Positions 8,405 to 15,674 of a stretch of DNA of 20,580 nucleotides are shown one piece after another (the first letter of the stretch is position 1; every line of letters starts with the position of its first letter). The position numbers and the translations under genes are program-made. This stretch comes from an uncultured Arsenicibacter sp. Lineage in GTDB: Bacteria; Bacteroidota; Bacteroidia; Cytophagales; Spirosomataceae. The notes beneath the pieces are model-generated. The model was not told where the DNA came from. It ran no database searches and saw only the letters and a list, made by a program, of their open reading frames with translations. The stretch covers positions 1 to 20,580 of the forward strand of contig NZ_CAMFHL010000116.1 in assembly GCF_945952095.1 (NCBI RefSeq). Reading direction: 5' to 3'.

Positions 8405-8599
8405 ATGAACAACTTTCTCCATCTTTTACTAATGATTGGATCAGGTATTACGGGATCGATTCTGGGGTTCCTGGCGGCTGCGGCCTTACTGATAGCCGTT
8501 GTTATTTTGGTTGTCCCTTATATGGTGATCAGCCTGCTGGCGCGATATACGCCGTTCGGCAACATACAGGTAAAACTATCACCAACATGGAATCACTAA
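8405..8599 (+). CDS. Small hydrophobic membrane protein
   Basis: This is a 64-residue protein of unknown function starting at ATG 8405; the longer open frame from 8336 adds a polar, unlikely N-terminus. It is almost one continuous hydrophobic region (LLLMIGSGITGSILGFLAAA, then ALLIAVVILVVPYMVISLLA), enough for two membrane helices joined by a glycine-rich turn, with a short polar tail. The gene ends directly before a strong terminator, which supports it being transcribed. It may be co-transcribed with the lipoprotein gene upstream. No homolog comes to mind. Confidence 0.6.
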   Translation: MNNFLHLLLMIGSGITGSILGFLAAAALLIAVVILVVPYMVISLLARYTPFGNIQVKLSPTWNH

Positions 8600-8601
8600 A
8601 C

Positions 8602-8637
8602 AAAAAAGGGGAGCGTTTGGTTACGCTCCCCTTTTTT
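8602..8637. terminator. Bidirectional intrinsic terminator
   Basis: GGGGAGCG at 8608-8615 pairs perfectly with CGCTCCCC at 8624-8631 around an 8-nt loop. It is flanked by six A before and six T after, so it works on either strand. It serves both the small membrane-protein gene (+) and the DUF4249 gene (-), whose stop codon begins 1 nt beyond it. Confidence 0.92.
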
Positions 8638-8638
8638 G

Positions 8639-9565
8639 TCAGTTGGCACGGATCGTTGCCGGCCCGACTACTGCTTTCCGGCTCCTGACCGCCGAGGTCA
8701 CAAAAAAGCCGGTGGCCTCCTTCCCTCCCGTTTTCGCATTAATGATATTGGTCGGCACATTTGCCGGCGGCGTAGCAAACAGCCCGCCGTTTGTAATCTG
8801 CTGATTCAGCAGCTGCAGAAAATAATACGCTTCCGCCGGAATCGACTGCAATTCAACCCGGACCGTATCGTTCATGGCGTATAAGCCCGCCGGATTGATT
8901 GATTGCCGGATGGGCCGGATAAACGCCAGCCCATCCGTATTGCCGCTGCCGCTGAACGCCCCGTCGTAAGCCAGAATCAAATCCTGCGGCCGGTTCTGCA
9001 ACTGGCTGTTCCGGAAATAGCGTATCCGGTAATAATCGGTTTCCTTTGGCAGATCATTGGCATAAAACTCTGCCTGATAGCCCTCCTCCGTTGACAGCGG
9101 GTTGATTTTCTCCTTCCGGAAAATAAGCGAATCAATCGGCGGCACGCGGTTCATCTTTGATTGTGAGTAATATTCTTCACCCTGAAAACGGATGCCCAGA
9201 TAGTAGGTGCGGCCGATCCGGGCGAGGGTGTCTGTCGTTTTTGCCGGGGTCCAGACATACGTTCCGTCGTTGTCGGGATCGGTAAAGAAATACAGCTTCT
9301 GCGCCTCATCCATAACCACCACCGTAGCGTTTGTGGCGGGTGTCGCCACGCCGTTGTTGAAATAGGCCGTTGTCTGCGTCAGTCGAACAGACTGTGCTCC
9401 CGGCTGATCCGTGATCCAGGCATCCACTGATAACTGCGACGGACCTTCGTCCAGCTTTGCATCAATCACCGTTTCGCAGCCCGTCAGCGCCACGGCCATC
9501 AGGCACAACAGCCCGATCCCTGAAAATAAACGAGTCATGGTTTGTTTTGCGTGGTGGGTGTTCAT
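8639..9565 (-). CDS. DUF4249 family outer-membrane-associated lipoprotein
   Basis: This 308-residue lipoprotein has a signal sequence ending in the lipobox ALTGC (Cys30), followed by the typical opening of DUF4249 proteins: ETVIDAKLDEGPSQLSVDAW and ITDQPGAQSVRLTQT, then a predicted beta-rich domain. Members are regularly encoded beside TonB-dependent receptors with the same domain layout as the gene upstream. They probably act as the surface or periplasmic partner of the receptor, though their role is not established. Here the receptor stop and this start overlap as TGATG (9563-9567), so translation is likely coupled. An internal Met10 is an alternative start, but the overlap favours the first. 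Confidence 0.88.
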   Translation of the reverse strand: MNTHHAKQTMTRLFSGIGLLCLMAVALTGCETVIDAKLDEGPSQLSVDAWITDQPGAQSVRLTQTTAYFNNGVATPATNATVVVMDEAQKLYFFTDPDNDGTYVWTPAKTTDTLARIGRTYYLGIRFQGEEYYSQSKMNRVPPIDSLIFRKEKINPLSTEEGYQAEFYANDLPKETDYYRIRYFRNSQLQNRPQDLILAYDGAFSGSGNTDGLAFIRPIRQSINPAGLYAMNDTVRVELQSIPAEAYYFLQLLNQQITNGGLFATPPANVPTNIINAKTGGKEATGFFVTSAVRSRKAVVGPATIRAN

Positions 9566-12066
9566 CAGAATTTGAAGTTATAGGTTACCGACGGAATCAT
9601 GGTCGCGAAAATTGAATAGCGTACGGCCTCGGTTTTGTTGCTGCCCTGAAGCTCTTTGGTATCAAACGTGATCTTTCCGTCTGCACTCGTCAGCACCTTG
9701 TCCACATAAGTCGGAACGGCCTGCCGGAAATACACCGAAAACGGATTTTTCCGGTTATAGACGTTGTAGACCGAGAACACCCAGTTGTCCTGATTCTTCC
9801 GTGCCTTACCGTTTGCGCGTGTGCGCTTACCCTGTAAGGTAGCCGCTACATCCAGCCGGTGATAGACCGGAATCCGGTAGTTGTTGCGGGCGTAGTCGGC
9901 ATTGTGTGGTACCACATAGCCCTGATACTGGAACTGATTGGTCGGGAAGGTAGCCGGGGTGCCGGTACTCAGCACAAACGTGCCGGAAAAACTCCACCGC
10001 GACGGGTTGCCATTCGCCTTGACCGGATCATAGAGCAGTACGGTATTAAACGTATGCCGGCGGTCGAACCGCGACGGGAACCACTTGTCCTTGTTGATGC
10101 CGTTGACCTGCCGCTCGGTTTTGGCGAGCGTGTAACTGATCCAGCCGTGCACCGCACCCGTATTTTTTTTCAGGAAGAATTCAGCCCCGTAGGCACGGCC
10201 TTTGCCGCTCAGCAGATCGCCTTCCAGGTATTTGTTCAGCAGCAGATTGGCTCCGTCGATATAGTCCAGCTGGTTTTGCATCCATTTGTAGTATACCTCC
10301 ACCGAGGCTTCATAGGCATTACCCGACGGACCGAAGTTTTTGAAATACCCGCCGGCCAGCTGATCCGCCAGCTGCGGCCGGATGTTGTTGGTGGATGGCG
10401 TCCAGACATCCAGCGGTGTCGAGGCGGTAGTATTCGAGACAAGGTGGATATACTGCGCCAGCCGGTTGTAGCTTACCTTAAACGAGCTGTTATCACTCAG
10501 TTCATATTTGGCCGAAAACCGTGGTTCCCAGTTGCCATAGGTCTGAATGCTCTCTCCGCGTCCATACGTTTTTGTCTGGCTCAGTACCGGAAAACGCCGC
10601 TGTCCGGCCGGTACATCCGTCTGAAACGAATAAGCTTCGCCCGGACCGATGTAGTTGAAATAGGAGTACCGTAAGCCATACTGTAACTGAAGACGGCTGC
10701 CGATCTGCTGTTCATTGCCTACATACAGGGCGGCCTCAAGCGCATATTTACTTTCCAGACCAAACGTACGCACCTCGCCCGAACTGGCAGCAGTAGCCGT
10801 TCCGGGCTTGAAGTCATAGACAATGGCCTGGCCACCGAAACTGAGTGTATTGTTTTTCAGAAATAAGGTAAAATCCGGTTTCAGACTGTAGTTGATGATT
10901 TGTGATTTCCAGCGGAAATAATCGTTTTTGTTTTCCTCCTTCTTCTTCAGATCCGAATCGAGCAGGTAGTCATAATTACTGTAGAAGGCGGTCGTGTTCA
11001 GGAATAACTTGTCGCTGAATACGTGATTCCAGCGCAGTGAGGTCGTTGCATTTCCCCAGTTAAAGCCGAAATCGGAGCCAAACACATCGCGGCCCAGATA
11101 GCCCGACAGGTAAATCGTGTTGTTGGCGTTGATCTTATAGTTGCCTTTGGCGGTCAGGTCGTAGAAATAAAATTTTGACCCGCGCAGATCACTGTTCAGG
11201 AACGGCTGCGCCAGAATATCGGCATACGACCGGCGGGCCGCCACGATGAATGAGCCCCGCGACGTACCATCTTCTTTTTTAAGGAACGGCCGCTCATAGG
11301 CCAGACGGCTGAAAATAAGGCCGATTCCACCCGTCAGTTCGGGCTTTTTGGCATTGCCTTCCTTCATCCGTACGTCCAGAATCGACGAGATTCGTCCGCC
11401 GTACAGGGATGGGATACCGCCCTTAATCAGCTTCACGTCCTTGACCGCATCGGGGTTAAAGACCGAAAAGAACCCGAATAAGTGGGACGAGTTATAGACC
11501 GGTGCTTCATCGAGCAGCACCAGGTTCTGGTCAATATTGCCCCCGCGTACGTTGAAGCCGGTAGCCCCCTCCCCGACCGTTGTTACGCCGGGCAGCAGCT
11601 GGATACTACGAATCACATCAACCTCGCCCAACAGGGCCGGAATCCGCTGAATGGTTTTCACGTCAATCTTATTAACGCTCATCTCAATATTCCGGACGTT
11701 GTCTTCTTCCCGTTCAGCTTTTACGGTTACTTCGGCCAGTTCCTTGCCTTCTTCTCCCAGTTCGATATTCAGTTTTACGTTCTGATCGGTGAGCGTTACC
11801 GGCAGCTGCTGTTTGGCAAAACCGACGTACGTCACCGTTACCGTATACTGTCCTTGGGGTAACGAAATAGCGTAATAGCCATAGTTATTCGTTACCGCAC
11901 CCGTATTAGCCTCCTTTACATATACCGAAACACCGATTAACCCTTCACCGTTGGCTTTGTCCTTCACGTATCCGCTGACCGTGAGCTGCCCCTGCGCCCA
12001 ACTCTTACCAGTTCCTGCAACTGCTGACAGCAGTGCGATTAACCCTAAAATCAACCTGTACCTCAT
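9565..12066 (-). CDS. TonB-dependent receptor with carboxypeptidase-regulatory-like domain
   Basis: This is a complete outer-membrane transporter of 833 residues. It has a signal peptide (residues 1-25, ending SWAQG), a carboxypeptidase-regulatory-like domain (about 30-115, VSGYVKDKANGEGLIGVSVY), a plug (about 130-250, with IPALLGEVDVIRSIQLLPGV, FNVRGGNIDQNLVLLDEAP, SHLFGFFSVFN and YGGRISSILDVRMKEGN), and a barrel to the C-terminal Phe (SVTYNFKF). No FecR-type signalling extension is seen between signal peptide and regulatory-like domain. It leads a two-gene operon with the DUF4249 lipoprotein. It is paralogous to the partial receptor at the left edge. The substrate is unknown; with no SusD gene nearby, a glycan system of the SusCD type is not supported. 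Confidence 0.95.
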   Translation of the reverse strand: MRYRLILGLIALLSAVAGTGKSWAQGQLTVSGYVKDKANGEGLIGVSVYVKEANTGAVTNNYGYYAISLPQGQYTVTVTYVGFAKQQLPVTLTDQNVKLNIELGEEGKELAEVTVKAEREEDNVRNIEMSVNKIDVKTIQRIPALLGEVDVIRSIQLLPGVTTVGEGATGFNVRGGNIDQNLVLLDEAPVYNSSHLFGFFSVFNPDAVKDVKLIKGGIPSLYGGRISSILDVRMKEGNAKKPELTGGIGLIFSRLAYERPFLKKEDGTSRGSFIVAARRSYADILAQPFLNSDLRGSKFYFYDLTAKGNYKINANNTIYLSGYLGRDVFGSDFGFNWGNATTSLRWNHVFSDKLFLNTTAFYSNYDYLLDSDLKKKEENKNDYFRWKSQIINYSLKPDFTLFLKNNTLSFGGQAIVYDFKPGTATAASSGEVRTFGLESKYALEAALYVGNEQQIGSRLQLQYGLRYSYFNYIGPGEAYSFQTDVPAGQRRFPVLSQTKTYGRGESIQTYGNWEPRFSAKYELSDNSSFKVSYNRLAQYIHLVSNTTASTPLDVWTPSTNNIRPQLADQLAGGYFKNFGPSGNAYEASVEVYYKWMQNQLDYIDGANLLLNKYLEGDLLSGKGRAYGAEFFLKKNTGAVHGWISYTLAKTERQVNGINKDKWFPSRFDRRHTFNTVLLYDPVKANGNPSRWSFSGTFVLSTGTPATFPTNQFQYQGYVVPHNADYARNNYRIPVYHRLDVAATLQGKRTRANGKARKNQDNWVFSVYNVYNRKNPFSVYFRQAVPTYVDKVLTSADGKITFDTKELQGSNKTEAVRYSIFATMIPSVTYNFKF

Positions 12067-12128
12067 CGTTTACCATTGGGTTTACTGCATAAAAAACCAG
12101 TTCACTTCGTTGTTGTTTTCACAAAGCA

Positions 12129-12136
12129 CAAAGGTA
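12129..12136 (-). promoter_or_regulatory. -7 promoter element for the receptor/DUF4249 operon
   Basis: The minus strand reads TACCTTTG, an exact TAnnTTTG match, 62 nt before the start codon at 12066. The -33 TTG is not obvious at the expected spacing. A leader of about 55 nt is predicted. Confidence 0.5.
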
Positions 12137-12242
12137 ATGTCATGTATCTGCTAGTTGGCTAAAATTTAGATGAACCTGAAAAATCCGGGTGGGAACAGCA
12201 CTTTTCGTAGGATAAAAGAAAGACCCTATACGTTTCGCCTGA

Positions 12243-12644
12243 TTAATACATTACCGGCATATTTTGTAAGGTTACGACCAGCAACCGGAGCTCCTCTGTT
12301 TTCCAGGTATTATAGTTAGCCCGGCGCCGATGCATTTTAGTGGAGTCGATACTAATCCGGCGCAGCAGATAAAACCTTTGCGCCGCAGGCATCAGGTCAA
12401 TAATAACCGGCAGCTTCCGGATGTGAAAGCAAATTGTATGGTCCAGACGCAGGTAAGTAGCAAGGCGTATAAGTTCATCATTCGTCCAGGCCTCCGGCTT
12501 TCGCTTACGATTCAGGAGTTGTTGCTCCGATAAACGAATGGCTTCCATAATCTCTTTCCGGTTGGCCATACTATCCTCCAGCCTACGCAGTAATTTACTC
12601 CGGAAGCGTAGGTATTCTTCAACAAGATTTATTAGCTGTTCCAT
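12243..12644 (-). CDS. Hypothetical helical protein with internal repeat
   Basis: I do not recognise this 133-residue protein. It appears all-helical and basic, with no signal peptide or membrane segment, so it is probably cytoplasmic. Two segments repeat each other: residues about 46-66, with W53 followed by TNDELIRLATYLR, and about 106-127, with W114 followed by KTEELRLLVVTLQ. Each has an Arg/Lys cluster, a Trp, an acidic pair and a leucine heptad-like helix, with the two Trp 61 residues apart. The repeats could be half-sites of a nucleic-acid or protein binding fold. The gene is more AT-rich than the operons around it and runs divergently from the LytTR regulator. It could belong with that regulator or be an unrelated orphan. 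Confidence 0.65.
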   Translation of the reverse strand: MEQLINLVEEYLRFRSKLLRRLEDSMANRKEIMEAIRLSEQQLLNRKRKPEAWTNDELIRLATYLRLDHTICFHIRKLPVIIDLMPAAQRFYLLRRISIDSTKMHRRRANYNTWKTEELRLLVVTLQNMPVMY

Positions 12645-12831
12645 GATGCATGCTGTTTACAAGTCTCTATCAACAAACTTGCTAGATTGAGTCGTATCGT
12701 GCGAAACAGTACAGAATCGGACATTTGAGGGTGATTTCAGGAAGTTACTTTCTCTGAAAAGGTAGTCTAACAATCAGTCCCTAAAGCAACCCTGGCATGA
12801 TCAATTTATGTATACTTTTCACTTGGTAATT

Positions 12832-13527
12832 ATGAAAGTTTTGCTATTAGAAAGTGACCCAAACTATGCGTCGGAGATGCAACGTATTCTCAATGATAAC
12901 TCATTGACACTGGTAGGGACCGTAACATCCATTAAACAGGCTGAAGTATGGCTACATCCAGGAAAAATAGACCTTATTATTTCTGAGCTTGCCGAGCAAA
13001 GCGGACAGAGTACGCTGCCGCTTCTGAACAGGACGCAAATGCTATCTACACCTATTATTTTTATCACTGATCATCCATATTCACTTGCTTATGAGCATAT
13101 CCGTCAATTTCCACATGCCGCACTGCTCATTAAACCGTTCCACCGCTTAACGCTTCAATGTACGATTGATCTTTTATATCCGACAACTGAATATGTACCT
13201 TACACTCCAATTCAAGCCGTATTTGTCCGGAACAATCAGAGTAAAATGGAGCGAATCGACTTAAATGAAATTCAGTGGGTTGAATCTGAAGGCAACTACG
13301 CTATTATACAGACGGAAAATAAACGCTATGCAGTTAAGCGTTCTTTACAGAAAATGGTGGATTTACTTGACCGTCGCTTTTTACGCGTACATAAAAGCTT
13401 TATTGTAAACCTCAACCAAATCGACAACATCAGTTTGTTGACTATGCAGATCACCATTCACCAACAGGTTATCCCCATCGGGCGCACTTACCGGAAAGAT
13501 ATCCGCGACAGCGTTCCGATTGCTTAA
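12832..13527 (+). CDS. LytTR-type response-regulator-like protein with altered phosphoacceptor
   Basis: This DNA-binding regulator has 231 residues from the ATG at 12832; an ATG at 12808 is possible, but MKVLLLESD is the normal start of a receiver domain. Residues 1-120 form a receiver: acidic E7 and D9, conserved T79 (IIFITDH) and K101 (LLIKPF). The phosphorylated Asp expected in IDLIISEL is Glu52 (GAG at 12985-12987). Residues about 129-231 are a LytTR DNA-binding domain (IDLNEIQWVESEGNYAIIQT, YAVKRSLQ, FLRVHKSFIVNL, IPIGRTYRKDI). LytTR proteins bind direct-repeat sites in promoters. No histidine kinase gene is adjacent. With Glu at this site it may act without phosphorylation (inference). 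The gene is AT-richer than its surroundings. Confidence 0.9.
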   Translation: MKVLLLESDPNYASEMQRILNDNSLTLVGTVTSIKQAEVWLHPGKIDLIISELAEQSGQSTLPLLNRTQMLSTPIIFITDHPYSLAYEHIRQFPHAALLIKPFHRLTLQCTIDLLYPTTEYVPYTPIQAVFVRNNQSKMERIDLNEIQWVESEGNYAIIQTENKRYAVKRSLQKMVDLLDRRFLRVHKSFIVNLNQIDNISLLTMQITIHQQVIPIGRTYRKDIRDSVPIA

Positions 13528-13550
13528 GTTTAGTATCTAGTCCAAAAAGC

Positions 13551-13585
13551 AAAAAGCGGCTTCGGGGTTCCTGAGCCGCTTTTTT
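13551..13585. terminator. Bidirectional intrinsic terminator
   Basis: AAAAAGCGGCT at 13551-13561 pairs with AGCCGCTTTTT at 13574-13584 around a 12-nt loop. A and T runs lie on both sides. It separates the convergent LytTR and PPK2 genes and can stop transcription from either. Confidence 0.9.
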
Positions 13586-13590
13586 GTCGT

Positions 13591-14493
13591 TTATTCTTCA
13601 TCCTGTTCGCGGATCATCTGCGCCATTTCCTTCAGCGACGCCAGGTGTTCTTCGGTCGGCTCCGGATAGCTGCATTTCAGGTCCGATAATTCATTCACAA
13701 TCAGCTGCGCCACGATCAGCCGCATATTCTTCTTATCGTCGGCCGGTATGATATACCACGGCGCCTTATTGGTTGCGGTTGCGTTGATGGCTTCTTCGTA
13801 AGCATTCATGTACTTCTTCCAGAACCCTCGTTCAACCACGTCCTGCTTCTCGAATTTCCAGTTCTTTTCCGGTTCATCAATGCGTTTCAGCAGCCGTTTA
13901 CCCTGTTCCTTTTTCGATACGTTCAGGAAAAACTTAATCACCCGAAAGCCGTTCCGGTAAAAATAGGTTTCGACATGCCGGATGTCCTTATACCGGTTTT
14001 CCCAGAGTTTGTCCATGTCGTCCGTCAGCTCTTCGGGCAACCGCTGGCTTGTCTTGATAATTTCCGGATGAACCTTTACAACAAGCACCTCTTCGTAGTA
14101 CGACCGGTTGAAAATGGTAATGGTACCGCGTTCGGGCATGTCCAGAAAGTTTCGCCACATGAAATCATGGTCAAGCTCCTTATCCGACGGCCGTTTGTAG
14201 GAATTTACCCGCACCCCCAGCGGATTAACACCGGCAAACACGTGCTGAATCGTGCTGTCCTTACCGGCCGCGTCCATGGCCTGAAAAATAATCACAACCC
14301 CATACCGGTTATGGGCATACATCCGCTCCTGCAAGGTATTGATCTGTTCTACCAGTTCCCCGAGCTTATGGTTGTAATCATCCTCGTTTTCGTATAAGTC
14401 GTCAATTTTGGTGGGTGCGTCTCTGTGCCAGAATTCTTCCGAGCCATCGGCCAGAAATTTTTTATTTTTAATGGGTAAGAAATTGCCAGACAT
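13591..14493 (-). CDS. ppk2: Polyphosphate kinase 2 family protein
   Basis: This is a cytoplasmic enzyme that moves phosphate between polyphosphate and nucleotides, usually making NTPs or NDPs from polyphosphate. The 300-residue protein has a Walker A segment (residues 71-82, QAMDAAGKDSTI), a Walker B region (GTITIFNRSYYEEVL, about 123-137, then VVKVHPE) and a basic lid (KRLLKRIDEPEKNWKF, about 199-214). This matches one-domain PPK2 proteins, for which Cytophagales examples are known. The short length and motifs suggest the class that can phosphorylate AMP and ADP, but class cannot be fixed by eye. It is a single gene, divergent from msrA across 143 bp containing nested inverted repeats. Confidence 0.92.
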   Translation of the reverse strand: MSGNFLPIKNKKFLADGSEEFWHRDAPTKIDDLYENEDDYNHKLGELVEQINTLQERMYAHNRYGVVIIFQAMDAAGKDSTIQHVFAGVNPLGVRVNSYKRPSDKELDHDFMWRNFLDMPERGTITIFNRSYYEEVLVVKVHPEIIKTSQRLPEELTDDMDKLWENRYKDIRHVETYFYRNGFRVIKFFLNVSKKEQGKRLLKRIDEPEKNWKFEKQDVVERGFWKKYMNAYEEAINATATNKAPWYIIPADDKKNMRLIVAQLIVNELSDLKCSYPEPTEEHLASLKEMAQMIREQDEE

Positions 14494-14532
14494 AAGCGAT
14501 CGGTAAACTTTATGAAAATCGGGAATGTTATC

Positions 14533-14569
14533 AGTGCAGAACAGCTTCTGTGCACTAAGCTACACAGAA
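14533..14569. repeat. Overlapping inverted repeats between ppk2 and msrA
   Basis: AGTGCA (14533-14538) is complementary to TGCACT (14551-14556). TTCTGTG (14546-14552) is complementary to CACAGAA (14563-14569) and also, through TTCTG, to CAGAA (14537-14541). The pairings exclude one another. They lie in the shared upstream region of two divergent genes and could be protein binding sites or a switchable leader hairpin. Confidence 0.4.
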
Positions 14570-14636
14570 AACAATCCTGATCGGTTTGAATAACGTAGGT
14601 TTAATAACCTTTTAAACAACTGTTAATAATTAACGT

Positions 14637-15350
14637 ATGTTTGTTAACGCTTTTGCTCAGAAGTATGTTGCAGGATGGCTGCTGGCTCTGCTTACGGCTG
14701 TTTCCATGGGCTCCTGCGCCCAGTCGGCCAACCAATCCAATCAGCAAAAAACCAAAACCATGAATACAGAAAACACAGCCGCGACGTCAGGCACCGGTAA
14801 GCTGGAAAAAGCGACATTTGGTACCGGATGCTTTTGGTGTACCGAAGCTATGTATGAGTCGCTCGACGGCGTAATCTCGGCCGTTTCGGGTTACGAAGGC
14901 GGACAGAAAGCGAACCCAACCTATAAAGAAGTCTGTACGGGTACAACCGGCCATGCCGAATGCGTGGAAGTAACGTATGACCCGGCTAAGATTACCTATG
15001 CCGAATTACTGGAAGCCTTCTTCCGCAGCCACGACCCGACATCCCTGAACCGTCAGGGTGCTGATGTCGGAACGCAGTACCGCTCTGTTGTTTTTTACCA
15101 CAACGATGAGCAGAAAAAGCTGGCTGAAACGGCGAAAAATGAGCTGAATAAAGAAAACGCCTACGGTAAACCGGTCGTAACGGAGATCAGTCCGGCCACA
15201 ACATTCTATGTTGCAGAAGACTATCACCAGAACTATTTTGCCCAGAATCCGGACCAGGGGTATTGCGCCTTCGTCATTGCGCCTAAACTTGACAAGTTCA
15301 AGAAGGTATTTAAGGAAAAACTGAAAAAAGACGCGCTGGCGAATCACTGA
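14637..15350 (+). CDS. msrA: Peptide-methionine (S)-S-oxide reductase, lipoprotein form
   Basis: The enzyme reduces methionine-S-sulfoxide in oxidised proteins. The catalytic motif GCFWC is at residues 64-68 with Cys65 as the nucleophile. Further family signatures are GYEGG, PTYKEVCTGTTGHAE, FFRSHDPTSLNRQGADVGTQ, YRSVVFYH and EDYHQNYF. Cys210 near the end (DQGYC) may be a resolving cysteine. Unlike cytoplasmic MsrA it begins with a signal sequence ending in SMGSC (Cys27), a plausible lipobox, followed by a linker of about 30 residues rich in Asn, Gln and Thr. It is thus probably a membrane-anchored periplasmic repair enzyme. A Met at residue 42 would give a cytoplasmic form but would ignore the good signal sequence. 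The gene stands alone and ends at a strong hairpin. Confidence 0.95.
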   Translation: MFVNAFAQKYVAGWLLALLTAVSMGSCAQSANQSNQQKTKTMNTENTAATSGTGKLEKATFGTGCFWCTEAMYESLDGVISAVSGYEGGQKANPTYKEVCTGTTGHAECVEVTYDPAKITYAELLEAFFRSHDPTSLNRQGADVGTQYRSVVFYHNDEQKKLAETAKNELNKENAYGKPVVTEISPATTFYVAEDYHQNYFAQNPDQGYCAFVIAPKLDKFKKVFKEKLKKDALANH

Positions 15351-15368
15351 TTTCCGGCCCCTCTTTCA

Positions 15369-15400
15369 ACGTCCCGGAAGTATAAAAACTTCCGGGACGT
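15369..15400. terminator. Terminator hairpin downstream of msrA
   Basis: ACGTCCCGGAAGT at 15369-15381 pairs perfectly over 13 bp with ACTTCCGGGACGT at 15388-15400, leaving a 6-nt loop ATAAAA. The following T-run is short (TTCATT). It sits 18 bp after the msrA stop and 4 bp from the stop of the convergent membrane-protein gene, so it may serve both. Confidence 0.8.
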
Positions 15401-15404
15401 TTCA

Positions 15405-15674
15405 TTAAAAGACGTAGAAAAACAAGTACCAGGAAACGGCCACCAATACGCCTTCCACAATCCACATTGTCCGGATATTCCGGAGTGAGGCCCGCCAGAC
15501 TACCCAGTGAGCGCCAAGCGCCCCAAACAGCACCGGCACGCCGAAAATAAACTGAAGGGCGTTGTTTTCCCGCCCCATGTGCAGCAGCCCCTCGACGATC
15601 ATCATTACCCCAAGCAGTGCCACAAACATAAACGGAGTCAGGAATTCAGCAATTGTTACCGGTTTCGGCTGCAT
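15405..15674 (-). CDS. Small inner-membrane protein, unknown
   Basis: This 89-residue protein has three hydrophobic segments: FMFVALLGVMMIVEGLLHM, ALQFIFGVPVLFGALGAHWV and MWIVEGVLVAVSWYLFFYVF. Short charged loops lie between them (GREN, WRASLRNIR). It is likely an inner-membrane protein with three helices. Its start codon overlaps the stop of the upstream gene as TGATG (15672-15676), so it is translated with the basic Lys/Ala-rich protein. I recognise no family. The pairing with a soluble, DNA-binding-like protein is unexplained. Confidence 0.7.
   Translation of the reverse strand: MQPKPVTIAEFLTPFMFVALLGVMMIVEGLLHMGRENNALQFIFGVPVLFGALGAHWVVWRASLRNIRTMWIVEGVLVAVSWYLFFYVF

Noticed and set aside
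9859..10674. Plus-strand open frame of 271 codons
   Set aside because: It lies wholly within the receptor coding region on the other strand and shows no domain.
14622..14634. Palindrome GTTAATAATTAAC just before the msrA start
   Set aside because: It consists mostly of A and T in an AT-rich leader, so it may well be chance.
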